DNA of 64,000 bases, from positions 8,990,001 through 9,054,000 of the forward strand of contig CM059584.1 in the NCBI GenBank assembly GCA_030407085.1, in the 5' to 3' direction. The position numbers and the translations under genes were made by a program. Shown piece by piece: positions 12,901 to 25,100 of the stretch; position 1 is the stretch's first letter, and every line of letters begins with the position of its first letter. This DNA comes from Trichopria drosophilae. Its lineage: Eukaryota > Arthropoda > Insecta > Hymenoptera > Diapriidae. The notes beneath the pieces are model-generated. The model worked only from the letters and a program-made list of their open reading frames with translations, was not told the DNA's origin and searched no databases.

Positions 12901-13776
12901 CTTTAGCACATTGTCGCTTCGGTTAATGCAGCTCGAGTTCGTATTGCATTATTTAACGAACGTCCTTCTCTTTTGCAGGTGAAGATCTGGTTCCAGAATC
13001 GACGCACCAAGTGGAAGAAGCACGACAACATTAGCAACGCCGAAGCTGCCGAGCACAAGAACCAAAATACCCCGAAATCGACCCAGCTCAAATCTGGCGC
13101 GAAGCACAATTCCGGAAGCGCGCAGATCAAGGGCGCGGACGAGCTCCAGCCGACGATCGATTGCAGTTCGGATTCCAACAATTCGGTCTTGGTAAGCGAC
13201 GTGAACTCGGTATCCGAGAGCAATAGCAGTCCGGCGGATCCGAGAAGCGTCGCCACCTGTCCCTCACTCACGAAACGCGACCGACCGCCACCTGTCTTAC
13301 CGACGGCGCTACCAGGCACGTTACCAACAGAGCGCCGCGAAGATATCGGCAACGCGAACCATCCCTTGCTGGAACCCGCGTACATCCCACGAAATTTCGA
13401 AGCCGTCATGGGTGACTTCGAAACAAAGCGCGAGCACAAAATCGCTTCGCGTGACCTCATTGCCGGTAAGGGTGAGTCTAGAATAACGGGGCGTGACCAT
13501 CCATCGATTAAGAAGGTTCTGCCTTTACCGATCGAGCGCGACAAAAGCGCGGCGGTGGAAGCTGACAATGAGAAGTTGGAAGTCGAAACGAACGCCAAGA
13601 CGGAAGCTGAGCATGCGGTAGCACCCTCTTGCGGCCATCATAGGCCCAGATCGGACGATGAGCCCTTCGAAAATCACGAGAAGGACTACGACGAACCCGC
13701 ATCGCCGCAGTCGGCATTGCAGATCGACGAACGAGAGGATGCTACCACCGACAGCCAGGAGCTTTCCAACAGCTAA
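3678..13776 (+). CDS. NK7.1: NK7.1-like homeobox transcription factor, 3' portion (two exons)
   Basis: This is a nuclear sequence-specific transcription factor of the NK (NKL) homeobox class. Two coding exons (3678-3937 and 12979-13776) join in frame, ending ..ThrGlnThrGln in the first and opening with ValLys in the second. Together they give a basic linker, a complete 60-residue homeodomain ([17 protein letters not shown].., then [13 protein letters not shown]) and a long C-terminal tail ending at TAA 13774-13776. Recognition helix residues WFQNRR are intact. The helix I-II sequence with [16 protein letters not shown], and the NAEAAEHK tail directly after the homeodomain, match my memory of insect NK7.1 better than slouch, tinman or Nkx6. 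The tail is hydrophilic and acidic at its end, with no second domain. The intron between homeodomain residues 44 and 45 is a common position in this class. The N-terminus is missing: the first visible exon opens in mid-codon, and the upstream exon is outside the window or unrecognised. The gene is convergent with the transporter at 22009-58158. Confidence 0.82.
9693..9729. promoter_or_regulatory. Nested inverted repeat with paired ATTGAT boxes
   Basis: AATATTGAT (9693-9701) is repeated as a perfect reverse complement, ATCAATATT (9721-9729). Between them is a second short palindrome, CGCTT..AAGCG. ATTGAT is the core recognised by ONECUT/CUT-type homeodomains, and a TAATTAG site lies about 20 bp upstream. 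A regulatory role is inferred from motif arrangement and from position in a GC-richer part of the homeobox intron. Confidence 0.3.
11651..11881. mobile_element. Short inverted-repeat element (MITE-like)
   Basis: Left end GTAGTCACCCTCTTAAGTTA (11651-11670) matches the reverse complement of the right end (GTCGCTCCCTCTTAA.. read from 11880 leftwards). The CCTCTTAAGTTA box recurs internally near 11701 and, inverted, near 11836. No coding capacity for a transposase is present. A target-site duplication was not resolved. Confidence 0.55.
12979..13776 (+). CDS. NK7.1: NK7.1-like, terminal exon (homeodomain helix III and C-terminal tail)
   Basis: The acceptor is CTTTTGCAG ending at 12978, and the frame opens GTG AAG ATC TGG. 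This exon supplies homeodomain residues 45-60, including WFQNRR, then about 250 residues of low-complexity tail rich in Ser, Glu, Asp and Lys, and stops at TAA 13774-13776. The exon is markedly GC-richer than its surroundings. Confidence 0.88.
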   Translation: MKIWFQNRRTKWKKHDNISNAEAAEHKNQNTPKSTQLKSGAKHNSGSAQIKGADELQPTIDCSSDSNNSVLVSDVNSVSESNSSPADPRSVATCPSLTKRDRPPPVLPTALPGTLPTERREDIGNANHPLLEPAYIPRNFEAVMGDFETKREHKIASRDLIAGKGESRITGRDHPSIKKVLPLPIERDKSAAVEADNEKLEVETNAKTEAEHAVAPSCGHHRPRSDDEPFENHEKDYDEPASPQSALQIDEREDATTDSQELSNS

Positions 13777-13963
13777 CTATAGACTTCGATCGAGCGCGCG
13801 CTCCTTCCTGAATATTTTCATAAGCGTTTTCCACTCCTCGTGTAGTTATATATAAATATATAAATATACATACGTACGATATAATATATTTAGCTCAACG
13901 ATCGAGAGATCGGGAGAAAAACAAAAAGTATACCGATAGGTGAGAAGAAAGCGATCGGGAGAT

Positions 13964-13969
13964 AATAAA
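13964..13969 (+). terminator. Candidate polyadenylation signal of the homeobox gene
   Basis: An AATAAA hexamer lies 188 bp after the stop codon, beyond an AT-rich TATATAAATATATAAATATA stretch in the 3' UTR. It is the first canonical signal downstream of the gene. Usage cannot be judged from sequence alone. Confidence 0.45.
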
Positions 13970-14442
13970 TGTTGAGTCGTCTATGCGTTCGTTAGTTTGT
14001 ATACTAATCTCTCGTAAGATATGTGATTATTTAAACGCCACTGACAGCTACGTAGCGCACTCACTCTTTTCTGCGCCCGGATTACACTCGCGCGAATTTC
14101 GCTATATTTTTCGGCTATACGAAGTCATCATATCCGCTTTCAGGAGACATCCAAAACGATCCCAACTGTGACGTCAATTTCTAACCATCAATATTACAAT
14201 ATTCCGAATTCTCGATCTTTCAATGCACTGGTCAAATACTTTCATATAGTCGTTTTATTAAAGTATTACGTGTCTACGACAAAATGTGCGGCACCTAACA
14301 ATTTGGATTTTTTAAAAAGCATAATCGTTAAATTTGACTCCTATAGGCTTCAATTTTACTCTCTTGGGGTCACATTTGCTCCTTTGGGGTATTTCATGCT
14401 AGGTTTGAGTCCATTTACTGGTGTAGTTAGAGACTGAATTGA

Positions 14443-14968
14443 AAACTGGTTACTATGTGTCCGGCCGACAAACATGTTTTATTTCAACTCGCTATAACTT
14501 ATTTAATTCTGAGAATTTTGAAACGAATCAAAAAAGAAATTGCTTGTTAGAGTTTTTTGCATCTACTGAAAAATGAAAAAATTATATATGTCAATAACCA
14601 ATGAAGTTTTTCAGGTCCTCGAAGCACATGACTGGTTGGTCATCGTTACTACTCTAAACATTCATTACTTTTTGACTATTAGATCAATAAAGATAAATTT
14701 GTTCCTATCTTTAGGAACGATTTTCTGGCTGACAGTTTTCGGATACTCGAAATTTGCTCGATAAACGAAGCGTCAGAAGGTATATTTTGCAGTTGCGTAG
14801 AAAATAATTAATAACTTTATTGTTTATTGATATATATAATTTGTTATTTCACCATTAGATGCGGAAATCTCTAACGAACAATTCCTTTTTTTATTTATTT
14901 TGAAGCCTTCAAAGTTAACTGTGTTATAGCGAGTTGAAATAAAAAAGCCGGCCACGTAGTGACTAGTC
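14443..14968. mobile_element. Palindromic MITE-like element, long terminal inverted repeats
   Basis: The left arm (about 14443-14608) and right arm (about 14812-14968) are imperfect reverse complements over roughly 155 bp. Shared blocks are ACTnGTnACTAnGTGnCCGGC at the ends, then ATTTCAACTCGCTATAAC, TGTTAGAG, GCATCTA and AATTATATATnTCAATAA. About 200 bp of spacer lie between the arms. No transposase frame and no clear target-site duplication were seen. Confidence 0.7.
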
Positions 14969-17390
14969 TTGTCTAGACGGCAATCAGTCGTGTTTCTCTT
15001 TTTCCGTATTTATTGACGCCATTAAATTACATTTTGAGTCCAAAGAACTCAAATGTAGTCCAACCCGGCCAACCCCACTTTCTACTCCTTTGGACTGAAA
15101 TTTGAGTCCAATAATTTTATAGTGTACCTAATGTCTAATTAAATGCTCAAAATTAATAAAATTAGCCACAAGGAAGTCCGTTTGTAATATATGCGCGAAA
15201 TTAGTTTAGCCATTTCGTGCCAAGACTAAAGTATATTTGGACGTGAAAATTTACAGTTTCTGTTTAATTTTACATTATGGATTAACGTTACTATTAATTT
15301 GCATCCAGCACCATCTATGGGTTCCGCACTAAATCACTATAAAGATAAAATTCCAACTATATTGAAGTAGACATCATCAGTTCAGATAATTTCGAAATTT
15401 TTAATACAAAAGTTGGTTTGAAATTCATCTCCATTTTGTGAGGATGAAAACATTAAGGTTATGGCTGATTTATATACTTAAAGCAGTCGTGTCAAATATA
15501 AACGATATAATAATGACGGAATTACAAACTGATCTTTTATTTTTATTTGTGAATTGACGACATATTTGGGTCATAATAAAGGTAAACAAGAAACGCCCCT
15601 AGTCATTTTTAATTTACTACATATGAGTTAATACTTATAAAAATAAAAGACCGAATTTTGAAAGGTCTCAGATTTAAACAGTTTCACTTAGGAACAAAGA
15701 TACACTTTTTGGTGTCAATGGATTGAATAAATTTTGGCACGGAAAATAATAGCGAAGTTTGGCGCAATTTCGTACCTGCGGTTCTCTGCTTCGATTAATT
15801 ATTATTATTGCTGTAATTCGCTAGGTACCACAGCTTCTTCTTCTGTGACATCGTGCATGAATAAATAAATGATTCTCAAGCGCATCATATTCAGAAAGAA
15901 TGAAATAATACCGTACCAATCGCAATTTACCGTGATATTGTAATTTTACTAGCGAACCAAGCCTTCCGATAATACATTACGAATCGTTACTGTAAAAAGT
16001 GCTCGAAACAACGCCGAAATTTGTTGGAATTTAATCAGCGAAATTTAAAATATGAACTTCTGTTTATTAATATGTGGTAAAATTGGAATAGTAGTCACGC
16101 CATAATTGTTTTTGCAAAATTCATAACAAATTGAATATGTCGAATAAAATAGCATTCCTTTAAAACAATTTCGTAAATTGTCCGAAATTTTTTAGAATCT
16201 GCACTGACAAATAATATTTATATTCGAAAAATATAGGACCACGTATGGTTTCAAATTTTCGTAAATAAATTTGTTGGGGTTTTTACGAATTATTGAAGAT
16301 TTTGCCAACAAAATAAGAGTTTTGCAAAATTTTTTATTCAAAATTTCAATCTCAGTCTCCTTTAGGCTGATTTTGTTGGGTTTTTTACACTTTTTGAAAA
16401 TATGTCACGAAAACTGTACCAATAATAATAATTCAATTTGTTTAAAATATAAAAGAATAACATTTTCTTAATTATTTTTAGGATTTTCAGATAATCATAT
16501 GCACAACTTACCTTAAAAAATTCATTTGTTTGTTATCTGTTTCTGAAAAAAAAATACTTTCAATTCTTTTTTGAAATTTCTTAAAATCTGTGGTTCTTAA
16601 AAATTTTCATTAAATAGATTACGATCAATAACAAAAAAACAAACTAAAATGTATTTATTTCATATATATCTTTTTTTACCAGAAAATCTTAATAAATCTT
16701 TATATTGTTATTGTTTACTAATAACATTTAAGGTCATTTATTAACAGAAACTGAACATAGCCTAAAGAAACAAAAATCACCGGGACAAAATTTATCTAAA
16801 AAACAAAAAAGTAAATAAATATTATATTTTGTTATAAAAAATGTTAGGTGTCCTTTTTTATAACTAAGTTTTTGTTTTTCTTTTAAAACAATAGGTATTG
16901 GTGACACTTATCAATACTCTGTATTATGTAAGAACAGCAGATTTCAAGAAATTTCGAATAAGGATTAAAAATAGTTTTTTTTTCCTGGAAAATAGCAAAA
17001 TAAAAAATAAAATTTTTAATGTAATTTGCACATATTATTATCTATAAATCGTGAAAATTTTGAGAAAAAAGGTGGGGTTTAAAAATAAATCGGTTTCATT
17101 AATTTTATATGTAAAAATTTATCTAAGACGATGGTATATGACATGACGAACATTTTTAAATAATCGTAAAAACATTTTTGATAAGATGTTATTTTGACAT
17201 TATGATTTTCAAAATTGACATCATCTTATTTAGTATACCTTAAACTAGATCGGTATGGTTTCATTTATATATTTTCTAATTTATTGACTTCATCGTATTA
17301 ATTTACATCATGACTATGATTTAAATTTTTTTTGCCTGCTCCAAAAAGCGATGAAATAATAAAAATTTTCGACATCCTCAGTTAAGGTGC

Positions 17391-17862
17391 TAAAGGGTTA
17401 ACACCACTTGTAGCTAAAAAAAGTCATTTTCATGAATTTCTGTAAAGAAAACTACATTTTGTTTCATAAAAATCACTGTATCATATTAAAATACATAACC
17501 TTTCATTAATTTTTTTTATTGTAAATTATTACACAGTTATTTTTCATCACAGCTGTTACAGATTTTTCACAAAATTTTTATAAAAACTTCACTAGACAAT
17601 AGTCGGCCATTTCTTATCGAGAAAATCGAATGATTCAAAACCATTTTATATATTTTATGTATGGAATAAGCCTACTAAGTTTTAAAATCGGTTCAGTAGT
17701 TTCCGAGTAATTTTGGTCAGACTGCATAAATGACATGTCAAAAAAATCGAATTTTTTTTCAGTTTATTTTGTTCACATCAACAAGAAATTTTAAAGAGTA
17801 TTTACCAAAATTTAACAAAAAATGATTTATTATTCGATATTACGAGTGGTGTTAACCCTTTA
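17391..17862. mobile_element. Small element bounded by TAAAGGGTTAACACCACT
   Basis: TAAAGGGTTAACACCACT at 17391-17408 is mirrored by AGTGGTGTTAACCCTTTA at 17845-17862, an 18-bp perfect terminal inverted repeat. The interior is about 435 bp, AT-rich and non-coding, including a block around 17690-17720 (TCGGTTCAGTAGTTTCCGAG) of a kind common in insect repeats. The length and structure fit a non-autonomous DNA transposon. Confidence 0.7.
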
Positions 17863-18249
17863 AACAGCCTTCTTGTATTTTTTAAGAATATTTGAACTTC
17901 TAATTTATCTTTTTAGGAAATATTTATTAAAAATAATTATTTTTCGCGTTCAAAAATATCCAATATCGATTGTATAAAAATTCTTTTCTTCGTTTTGTTG
18001 GTATATTTCAAATAAAACTTAGTTATTACAGTAAATATAAACTTAATTTAATGTTTCGTCTATTATCTAATATATTTACCTGCATTTTTTAATTCTAAGA
18101 ATCAACATTTAATTGACAAAAGACTTAAGGAAGAGGAATACCAAATTTTTCACTATGTAGTTGCCAGAAAGTTTCGATTTTTTGCATAAAAAATGACTTT
18201 TGATCTTCTATTAATCGGCCAAAGTTAAATTAAAAAAATATCTGAAAAT

Positions 18250-18890
18250 TGTACATAGGAATAATTTGTCTTAAAATTCGAATACGTTGTCGGTTTTCAA
18301 AAATTCAGATTGGTGATTGCAATATGACGAACGACAGAACAAAATTTACAAAAATTAGTATTTGGGGATTCTCGAGGTCGCGGATTACGAATCCCATTTT
18401 TTTAAATATAAATGTCACAGCCAATATGGTGGACAAAATTTGTTAAATTTCAGTTTTAAATTCTTCATCCGTTCTGAAAAATTCAAAATGCCAGATAAAA
18501 TACAAAATTTATATAAGTGACTTGCGTCATTTGTTTTTACTTCAGCGGATTTTGAAGAAAGAAGTTTTATTATCCTAATACGAATTATAAGACAATTGTT
18601 TATATAAATGGGACACCTCTGTTGACCGATAACGGGAAGACGCCATAAGTTTTACAGATTTTTAATTACGTTTTTTGTACCTGCATATTGAATCCGCCAG
18701 TTTCAATTTTTCAAAAGCGACAACGGATTTTCGATTAGCGACATCAAAATCACTAAATACTTAGTTTTATACGGTTTTATTTTAGCTTTGTTGTTTTGTC
18801 AGCCATATTGAAGTCAGTGTGCGGAATTTTTAAAAACCAAGAATGACTTTGTAATCAGCAACTCCGATAACTTATACTTTTTTTTAATTT
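18250..18890. repeat. Degenerate dispersed minisatellite block
   Basis: This block contains diverged units of a repeat found at several places in the window. Its signature phrases are AATCAGCGACCCCnAAAACCCC, CCATATTGnATCCGCC and ATTTTGAATTT. Here they appear in both orientations, for example GAGGTCGCGGATTACGAATC near 18375-18394 and GATTAGCGACATCAAAATC near 18735-18753. There is no coding potential. Confidence 0.55.
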
Positions 18891-20789
18891 TTGAATAAAA
18901 ATATAAAGGAACTGAAATAAATAAAATAACACAACTGTATGAATTCTTCCAAAATGATAAATGGTGATAAAAAAATTGTTATTTTAACGAAAACCTACAA
19001 TGAATGAAAAAAGCGAAATTTTCAACAAATGTTTTGACTCATACTCAAATTTCGGCGTTCTTAGAGGTACCGTAGCGCCCAAATCTGGTGTTCGATTCGC
19101 GTTTTTATACCAATTTTAAACGTTAATCTTCCTTTTCAGCTTAGGTAGGTCTCTCTCGAAAAACGAGTCTTGTAAAATATTTCCTGCGCGCGAAAACCAA
19201 AGCATCAATAAGCGATTGTGATGAAAATACCAAAAATGACAACCTGTGACTGAAAGTCGAAATAATGTCGCGAATGTTTCATTCGAAACGCATTCTTTTT
19301 TTTAACATAAGATAGATTGTACGTTTTGTGTTACTTACACGCAAAAGACTTTTTTTGCGCGTCTGTATTTACGCATTTTCAGCCAAATTTCTTGCCATTT
19401 TTAAATCGCAGGGAGTAATAGAAACCATGCAAGTAATTTTGCGAATAACTTATTATTTATTTAAGTTCGTATAGGAGATTTTAAATCGGCCGATGATGGT
19501 TTACTATTGAGTAATGAATGTTTCTAATGTTATGAAGTATAATTCGTTTTTTGTTATATTGACACAATTTTTGTTACTTTTGTATTATATTATTTTGTTT
19601 AATTTGAATCTGTGAAATATCTCAACTTTTCTATTGTTGATTGCCATAATCCTTTCTGCTTTGGGTGCAACAAACTAAATAAATATCTAGTCGTCATAAA
19701 TTTTAAAAATACAGTATACTAAAAATAGCGCTTTTACTAGAACTTACCAATTCTATTCAAATATCCTGGAAGTCGATCGCATTAGGAAAAGTGAAATAAT
19801 ATTTTTGACAGGATTGCGCATTTCGAAGTCTTCCACCAGTTAAAAATGATATTTGACAAGAATTTCACCGATTCAAATTACAGGTCGACGAAAATTTTCC
19901 AATTTCGCTCGAAAAAGTTTGTACACGTGACGCATTTTGGGCTTGAGTAACAGAAAAATTGTTTTTAGTCAAAATGTTCCCTCATACTTTTCCTCGTCCG
20001 ATTGCAATGCGACAAATGTAAAAGGTGAGGGAAAAAAGGACATTTTTCAACGATCGCGACATTTTCAAATTCGGTCCTCGAAAATTATTGTATAAAAGAT
20101 TGCTACTGAATAGCCCCGTCGTCAGTAATTACAGAATTTCCAGTATTCAATAGCCGAAAATCGAAGGGTCTGTATCGATTGTCGAGTACCGAATTGAATG
20201 ATCGGTCAAACGAAAAGGCATTCAGCGTCTCTAAATGTAAAACCTGTACATAATGCGAATTCCAGCTTCGCGCGCTTAGGGAATAGCGCGATGGAAACGA
20301 AAAGAAATCTAGAATTTGCGAGAAATCCGTGAAGAACATTTTTGCCAGTACATTGTCCGCCGTGTAGTTTACAATACGCATAAATCCTCGTGGCATAAGT
20401 ATATCGTCGTTGTGGTACGTCAACTGTATTACCTCGCGAAAGCGATCTCGTGCTCTTTTCTATTAGTTTGCAACTGCGGAAATGCGAGATGGGAGGTTTG
20501 TCGATATTTTTTGCGCCGAATAAGAGGCCAATAAAATCGAGAATAGATCCTGAAATGTATTCTGATTATTCACCTTTCCGTTTCTGAAATTTTAGGATCA
20601 AGAGACAACTACTTGAAGAATTTGTGAGCAACAATGAAAAAAGAGTTCCGAGGTGATTCCATTTTTAGTCTTTGTTAATAAAAGTATAATAAAAGTGTCT
20701 TTGAGAAAAAAAGTAATTATAGGTGATTCTTTCAAAAAGAAAAAATTCAGAGTCCCAAATGGGCGAAAAATTGTCGTTGACTTTTACGT

Positions 20790-21110
20790 TAATTTTTTGT
20801 ATGAAATAGACTCAAAACTGACTTCAAATTCGTAATCAGCGACCCCAAAACCCCCAAGTAAGAAGTTTCAAACGATTTCATCTAGTTTTAAAAAATTCGA
20901 CCGCCATATTGGCTCCGCCATTTTGAATTTTTGATAACTGACTTTATTTGTTGTCAGTGATCCCAAAAACCCCCGAGTAATAAGTTTCAAACGATTTCAG
21001 TAATTTTTTCAAATTCAGGCACTTAGTGACCTCATAGATCATTGTTCGAGGATTCGACGCCATGTTTTGTACCGCCATTTTGAATTTCAGTAAATGTAGC
21101 TATATGAACT
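20790..21110. repeat. Dispersed minisatellite, about 2.5 tandem units
   Basis: Units of about 115 bp carry AGCGACCCCAAAACCCCCAA / AGTGATCCCAAAAACCCCC, then AGTTTCAAACGATTTCA, then CGCCATATTGGCTCCGCC, then ATTTTGAATTT. This is the clearest copy of the repeat family also found near 18.3, 50.4 and 59.2 kb. Confidence 0.7.
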
Positions 21111-22008
21111 TGTTGCTCAGGATCATGGACGCGAGATTTTATGCGTTTGAGGCAGTTCTACTACGGTTTCCATGTGAAGTCGTGGCTTGAAATAATTATT
21201 TCTTTGAAAAATCATGTTTTTTTTTAAATTGTTTATAACATTTGCAATATTTACTATTAACAAATTTTGACCGCAGATTCGGAAAGAATGATAAATAGTC
21301 AGAAATGTCATATGCTGATTGTTTTTAGTGTTTATTTCATACAAAAAAATAACGTCAACGACAATTTTTCTTCCGTTTTTGTTAATAAAATAAATAAATA
21401 AATAAACAAAACTGGGATTTTTTTTTTTCAATAAAAAAGAGGTTGAACAACGCCAAAAGCAATCAAAAGGATTTCTGTTGTAGGACATTGGTAAGAAAAA
21501 CCACTTAAATATAAACACATATTTTTTAACATTAATACAAACGCATCATATTTCATACATTATTTTACAATAAGTATTAAAAGTACACATCTTATAATAG
21601 TAATTATTCGCTATGCACAAGTACTAACTTAAACAAATGGAGAAAAAAATTTTAGTCATATTTGCAATCTTATTGTGAAATATTAGGGAAGACTTTAACA
21701 ACACCATAACAGAATATGGTAAAAAAGGTTACCCGTAAAATCATTTTTAGTTCAAATCTACATACCTGTAAATGGCAATGCATTCATATCCTATTCTAAA
21801 TTGTGATACAAAAATAGTCAATTTCCTAAAAAATTGTTCTCCGGAGGTAACTCTTATTGGTAATACCTTACAAAATAATTTCACAATGAATTAAATTCGT
21901 TCGTAAACCTCCAAAGAATAAAATCAATGGAGGAGTTCTTCACGTACAAAAAAAATATTTGTAGAGAAGAAATACTCTTCGTTTTCTTTCCACTTCTCTT
22001 TTAAGTAT

Positions 22009-22107
22009 CTATTCATCGTATTCTACATATTTGTAGCGTTTCGCCATCAATGCGAATATCAACATGTCGGCGAACATCAATGCGGCGAAGAGGAAGAACT
22101 CGAATAT
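22009..22107 (-). CDS. Peptide transporter exon 9 (last TM helix, stop)
   Basis: The acceptor TTTCAG precedes ATA TTC GAG. The exon encodes 32 residues forming the last membrane helix and a short charged tail ending YVEYDE, followed by TAG at 22009-22011. A 67-bp intron separates it from exon 8. Confidence 0.92.
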   Translation of the reverse strand: MFEFFLFAALMFADMLIFALMAKRYKYVEYDE

Positions 22108-25100
22108 CTGAAATTTTTATTAAAATAAGATTCAGGTTTAATTTGACATTGGCAGAAGGAATAAAATTCATTACTTGTCTTTTGAAGAATTGAGCCTCTG
22201 CAATAATGACGACAATGAGGTTGCCCATCGCAACGGTTAGAAGCCATGCCGCCTGCAGCAGTGACTTCATGCTAGATGGCGCCTGAGTAAAGGCGAACTC
22301 GAGACCAGTAACGGAAAACATAACCTCACCTAACGTGATGACAACGTATTGTGGAATTAACCACAGCATGTGCATCGAATTGGCTTCCGTTACTGTCACA
22401 ACATCACCCCGAGGTTTGTCTTTATCGGTTGCATCGCCAACAATGGTATAGACACCTCCGAGTTTCAGAGGAATGTCGGTTTTTAAACGTTTGCCGTTGA
22501 TGAACAAATCGTATGTTCCATGCTCGACGTCCTGCAAATTCGTCTCTTTTAGTCCATGATTTAATTGTATATATTCATCTTTTTCAGTCTTTGATTTAAG
22601 GCGTAGTGTTATGTTCGTTGCTGAGTTGTCATCTTTTCTTCTAGAAATCAATGCTCGTACTGAGGGATCTCCGGATGTCGATTTGTCGACAAAGTCAAGG
22701 TACGAGTAACTTAGCCCCGTATTTGTAAGGACCCACGAAGTAGCTATTTCTTCCTGACCGGTGATCTTTCCTAAAAAGGAAGTAACCAATAAGCAAATAA
22801 AGGTAGTGTAATGGCTACACGACTTATTATCCTCGACAAAAAATCCGCGCAACAAAAAATGCGCACACGAAATATCGGCGCGACAAAATTTCTCTTTTAT
22901 ATTTATTTAATATATACATTACATATTAATATTGTAATTTATTTATTTATTCAAAAACACCGTCAATATCAAGCTTTTAAATCAAAATTCGATACGATGA
23001 AAAACTAAGTATAATAGTTTGCCCCTTTGAGTTTCCCATCCTCGCAGTGCCTATTGGGGGGCCTGCGCCCCCCCCCCCCCCCTGAAACTAACCTAACATA
23101 ACAGTCACAGAAACTACTTGCCCCTCCTTTTTGCCGTATTTTAGAGTTTCCCTTTTTTTGTTGGAAAAAAGTGCCTGGAAAAGCTCTCGCAGATATTTTA
23201 TCGCGGATATTTTGTCCCGTGGATATTATGTCCGCGGATATTTTGTCGTGCGGATATTTTGTCGCGCGAATATTTTATCCGCGGACATTTTGTCGCGGAT
23301 ATTTTGTCCGCGGATATTAAGTCGTGTCACCAGTGTAATATCTGGCGTAATGGAAAGGACGTTCATGGTGATAAATATGGTTGAGAACAAATTTTTTAAT
23401 CTTATAGTTTCGACTTGTTTACACGATACATTTAATAAACTTCCTAACTAAATTTCCAGGAAAGTGAAGACGCAAACAATTCACAATATACATTACGTTT
23501 AAAATTTGTTTTTGAGTCAATGTAAAGATTTATAACACCAACCAATGTGTAAATGAATTTTTCAATCTTGATCAACAAACTGCTTTGATGCCAACCAGGA
23601 TCAATTTTTTGTTTATTAGAATCATCATAATAAATTTTACGTATTTTGGGCCATGAATTTTGCAGATTATGTTGATCACACTTTTATCCCATTTAATATA
23701 ACAGATATTAAAATTCTTTTCAGATTTTTGGGATATTTCACATTGCAAATCAGGAAAAATTAAAAATATTCTGTTCGTCTAATACACCCTCTCTAAATTC
23801 CTGGGTGTGAAAATTGAACCACTCAATCACGAAGAGTGAAATTTAGAGAGCAGAGAAGTATTTTATTCCGTTAAGTCCCAAAATGGAAATTCTTGCTAAT
23901 ATTCACCAAAACACTTTCATAGAAAGCGTAAATAAATTTGTATGCAAGTGCACATCTTTTGGTCTTCTCTTTATGTATCTGAAAGCCATTTTCCAATATT
24001 TATGTACGCTGACTACTTATTCATAATTAAGTAAAAAATGAATTAGCATCTATAAATATAAATTACCAAATTAATTGACGAAAATTTGTTAATTTGTAAC
24101 CTCTTCTCTTCTCTATGCTCATATTTAGAGTAATTGATAAACAGTTTAAAATTTTTCGTAATATTAATTTGCAAAAATAAGCTGATAAAAATAAGCTAAC
24201 AAAAATGTCTAGAAAATGATCTTGAAGTCTTCAATTTCAGAATGCGCATGATTGCTACCCTTTAATGTAATTAATTGATCCGTTCGATCCACGAGAATGG
24301 TTTGATCAAGTAAGGTTTTTTTTTATATAAAGAATGATTTCCATAGAAATTTTTGACTTATTTGGAAAAGCGGACTTGGAAACTGGACTTCAGATTAGGC
24401 CCGAGTAAATAAATACATAAAAAATACAGAATTTTTGTAAATTCATATCTTTTTATAGAATAGGACTTTTTTTTACAAAATCAATAAAAAAGTTGGTAAA
24501 TCTTCGGATGATCCACGTGTTCGAAACGGGAAAAAGTACAACGTATTTTCCACGTATTTTGGCCTCCTAAAAACGAATATCATGACAACATTTGGCGCTC
24601 GGCCATATCTTGGCCGCTATTTCGAAAAAACAGCCTAAAACCCCGTTTTTTTTTCAGTTTCTTGCATTTATCTCGAGATATACATATCTGACGAAAAAAT
24701 ATTCCAAACAAAAAATGTAGGGCTTGAAATTCTCTATAAAAAAGGTTGTATACAATTTTGTCCTAATCGCAAAAGAAACCCCCTAAATTAATGCTTTTCA
24801 GGACCACATGATGTGCAAAACCCGACCGAGCAACCTCCCCGCGGTGCAACATCGGGTAACGGTAATGCCGGCGGTCAGGTTAGGTTGGACATGGGTTAGG
24901 TGTTTTTTTAGCTGTCCCCCCCCCCCCCCGACACACATTGTGGTACAGGCAGTAGTAATGATAATTGGCTCATCCTCACCCGGTGTGGTACAGGCAGTAG
25001 TAATGGTAAGGATGAGACAATTACCATTACTACTGCCCGTACCGCCCCCCAGACCCCCTAACCTGATTTAACCTACTCAATCCTTAATAAACAGGTATTA

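Larger units (their letters stand above)
3938..12978 (+). other. Large intron inside the homeobox
   Basis: This 9,041-bp intron has a GTACGT donor and a TTTTGCAG acceptor. About 4020-4800 and 8570-10340 are GC-richer and low in repeats, with several TAATTA/TAATTAG homeodomain-type sites and ATTGAT motifs. Together with their place inside a developmental homeobox gene, this makes them candidate enhancers, though only conservation data could show it. One short inverted-repeat element sits at 11651-11881. The remaining sequence is AT-rich with only short chance frames. Confidence 0.75.
13970..22008. other. AT-rich, repeat-filled convergent intergenic region
   Basis: Between the homeobox 3' end and the transporter stop codon no coding exon is recognisable. 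The DNA turns strongly AT-rich after about 14.2 kb. It holds inverted-repeat elements at 14443-14968 and 17391-17862 and dispersed minisatellite blocks at 18250-18890 and 20790-21110. The transporter 3' UTR must occupy the right edge. A minus-strand AATAAA at 21331-21336 is one possible polyadenylation signal. Confidence 0.6.

Noticed and set aside
22811..23008. 65-codon + strand frame near exon 8
   Set aside because: It begins inside the fold-back element's left arm and its sequence is a translation of the word repeats.
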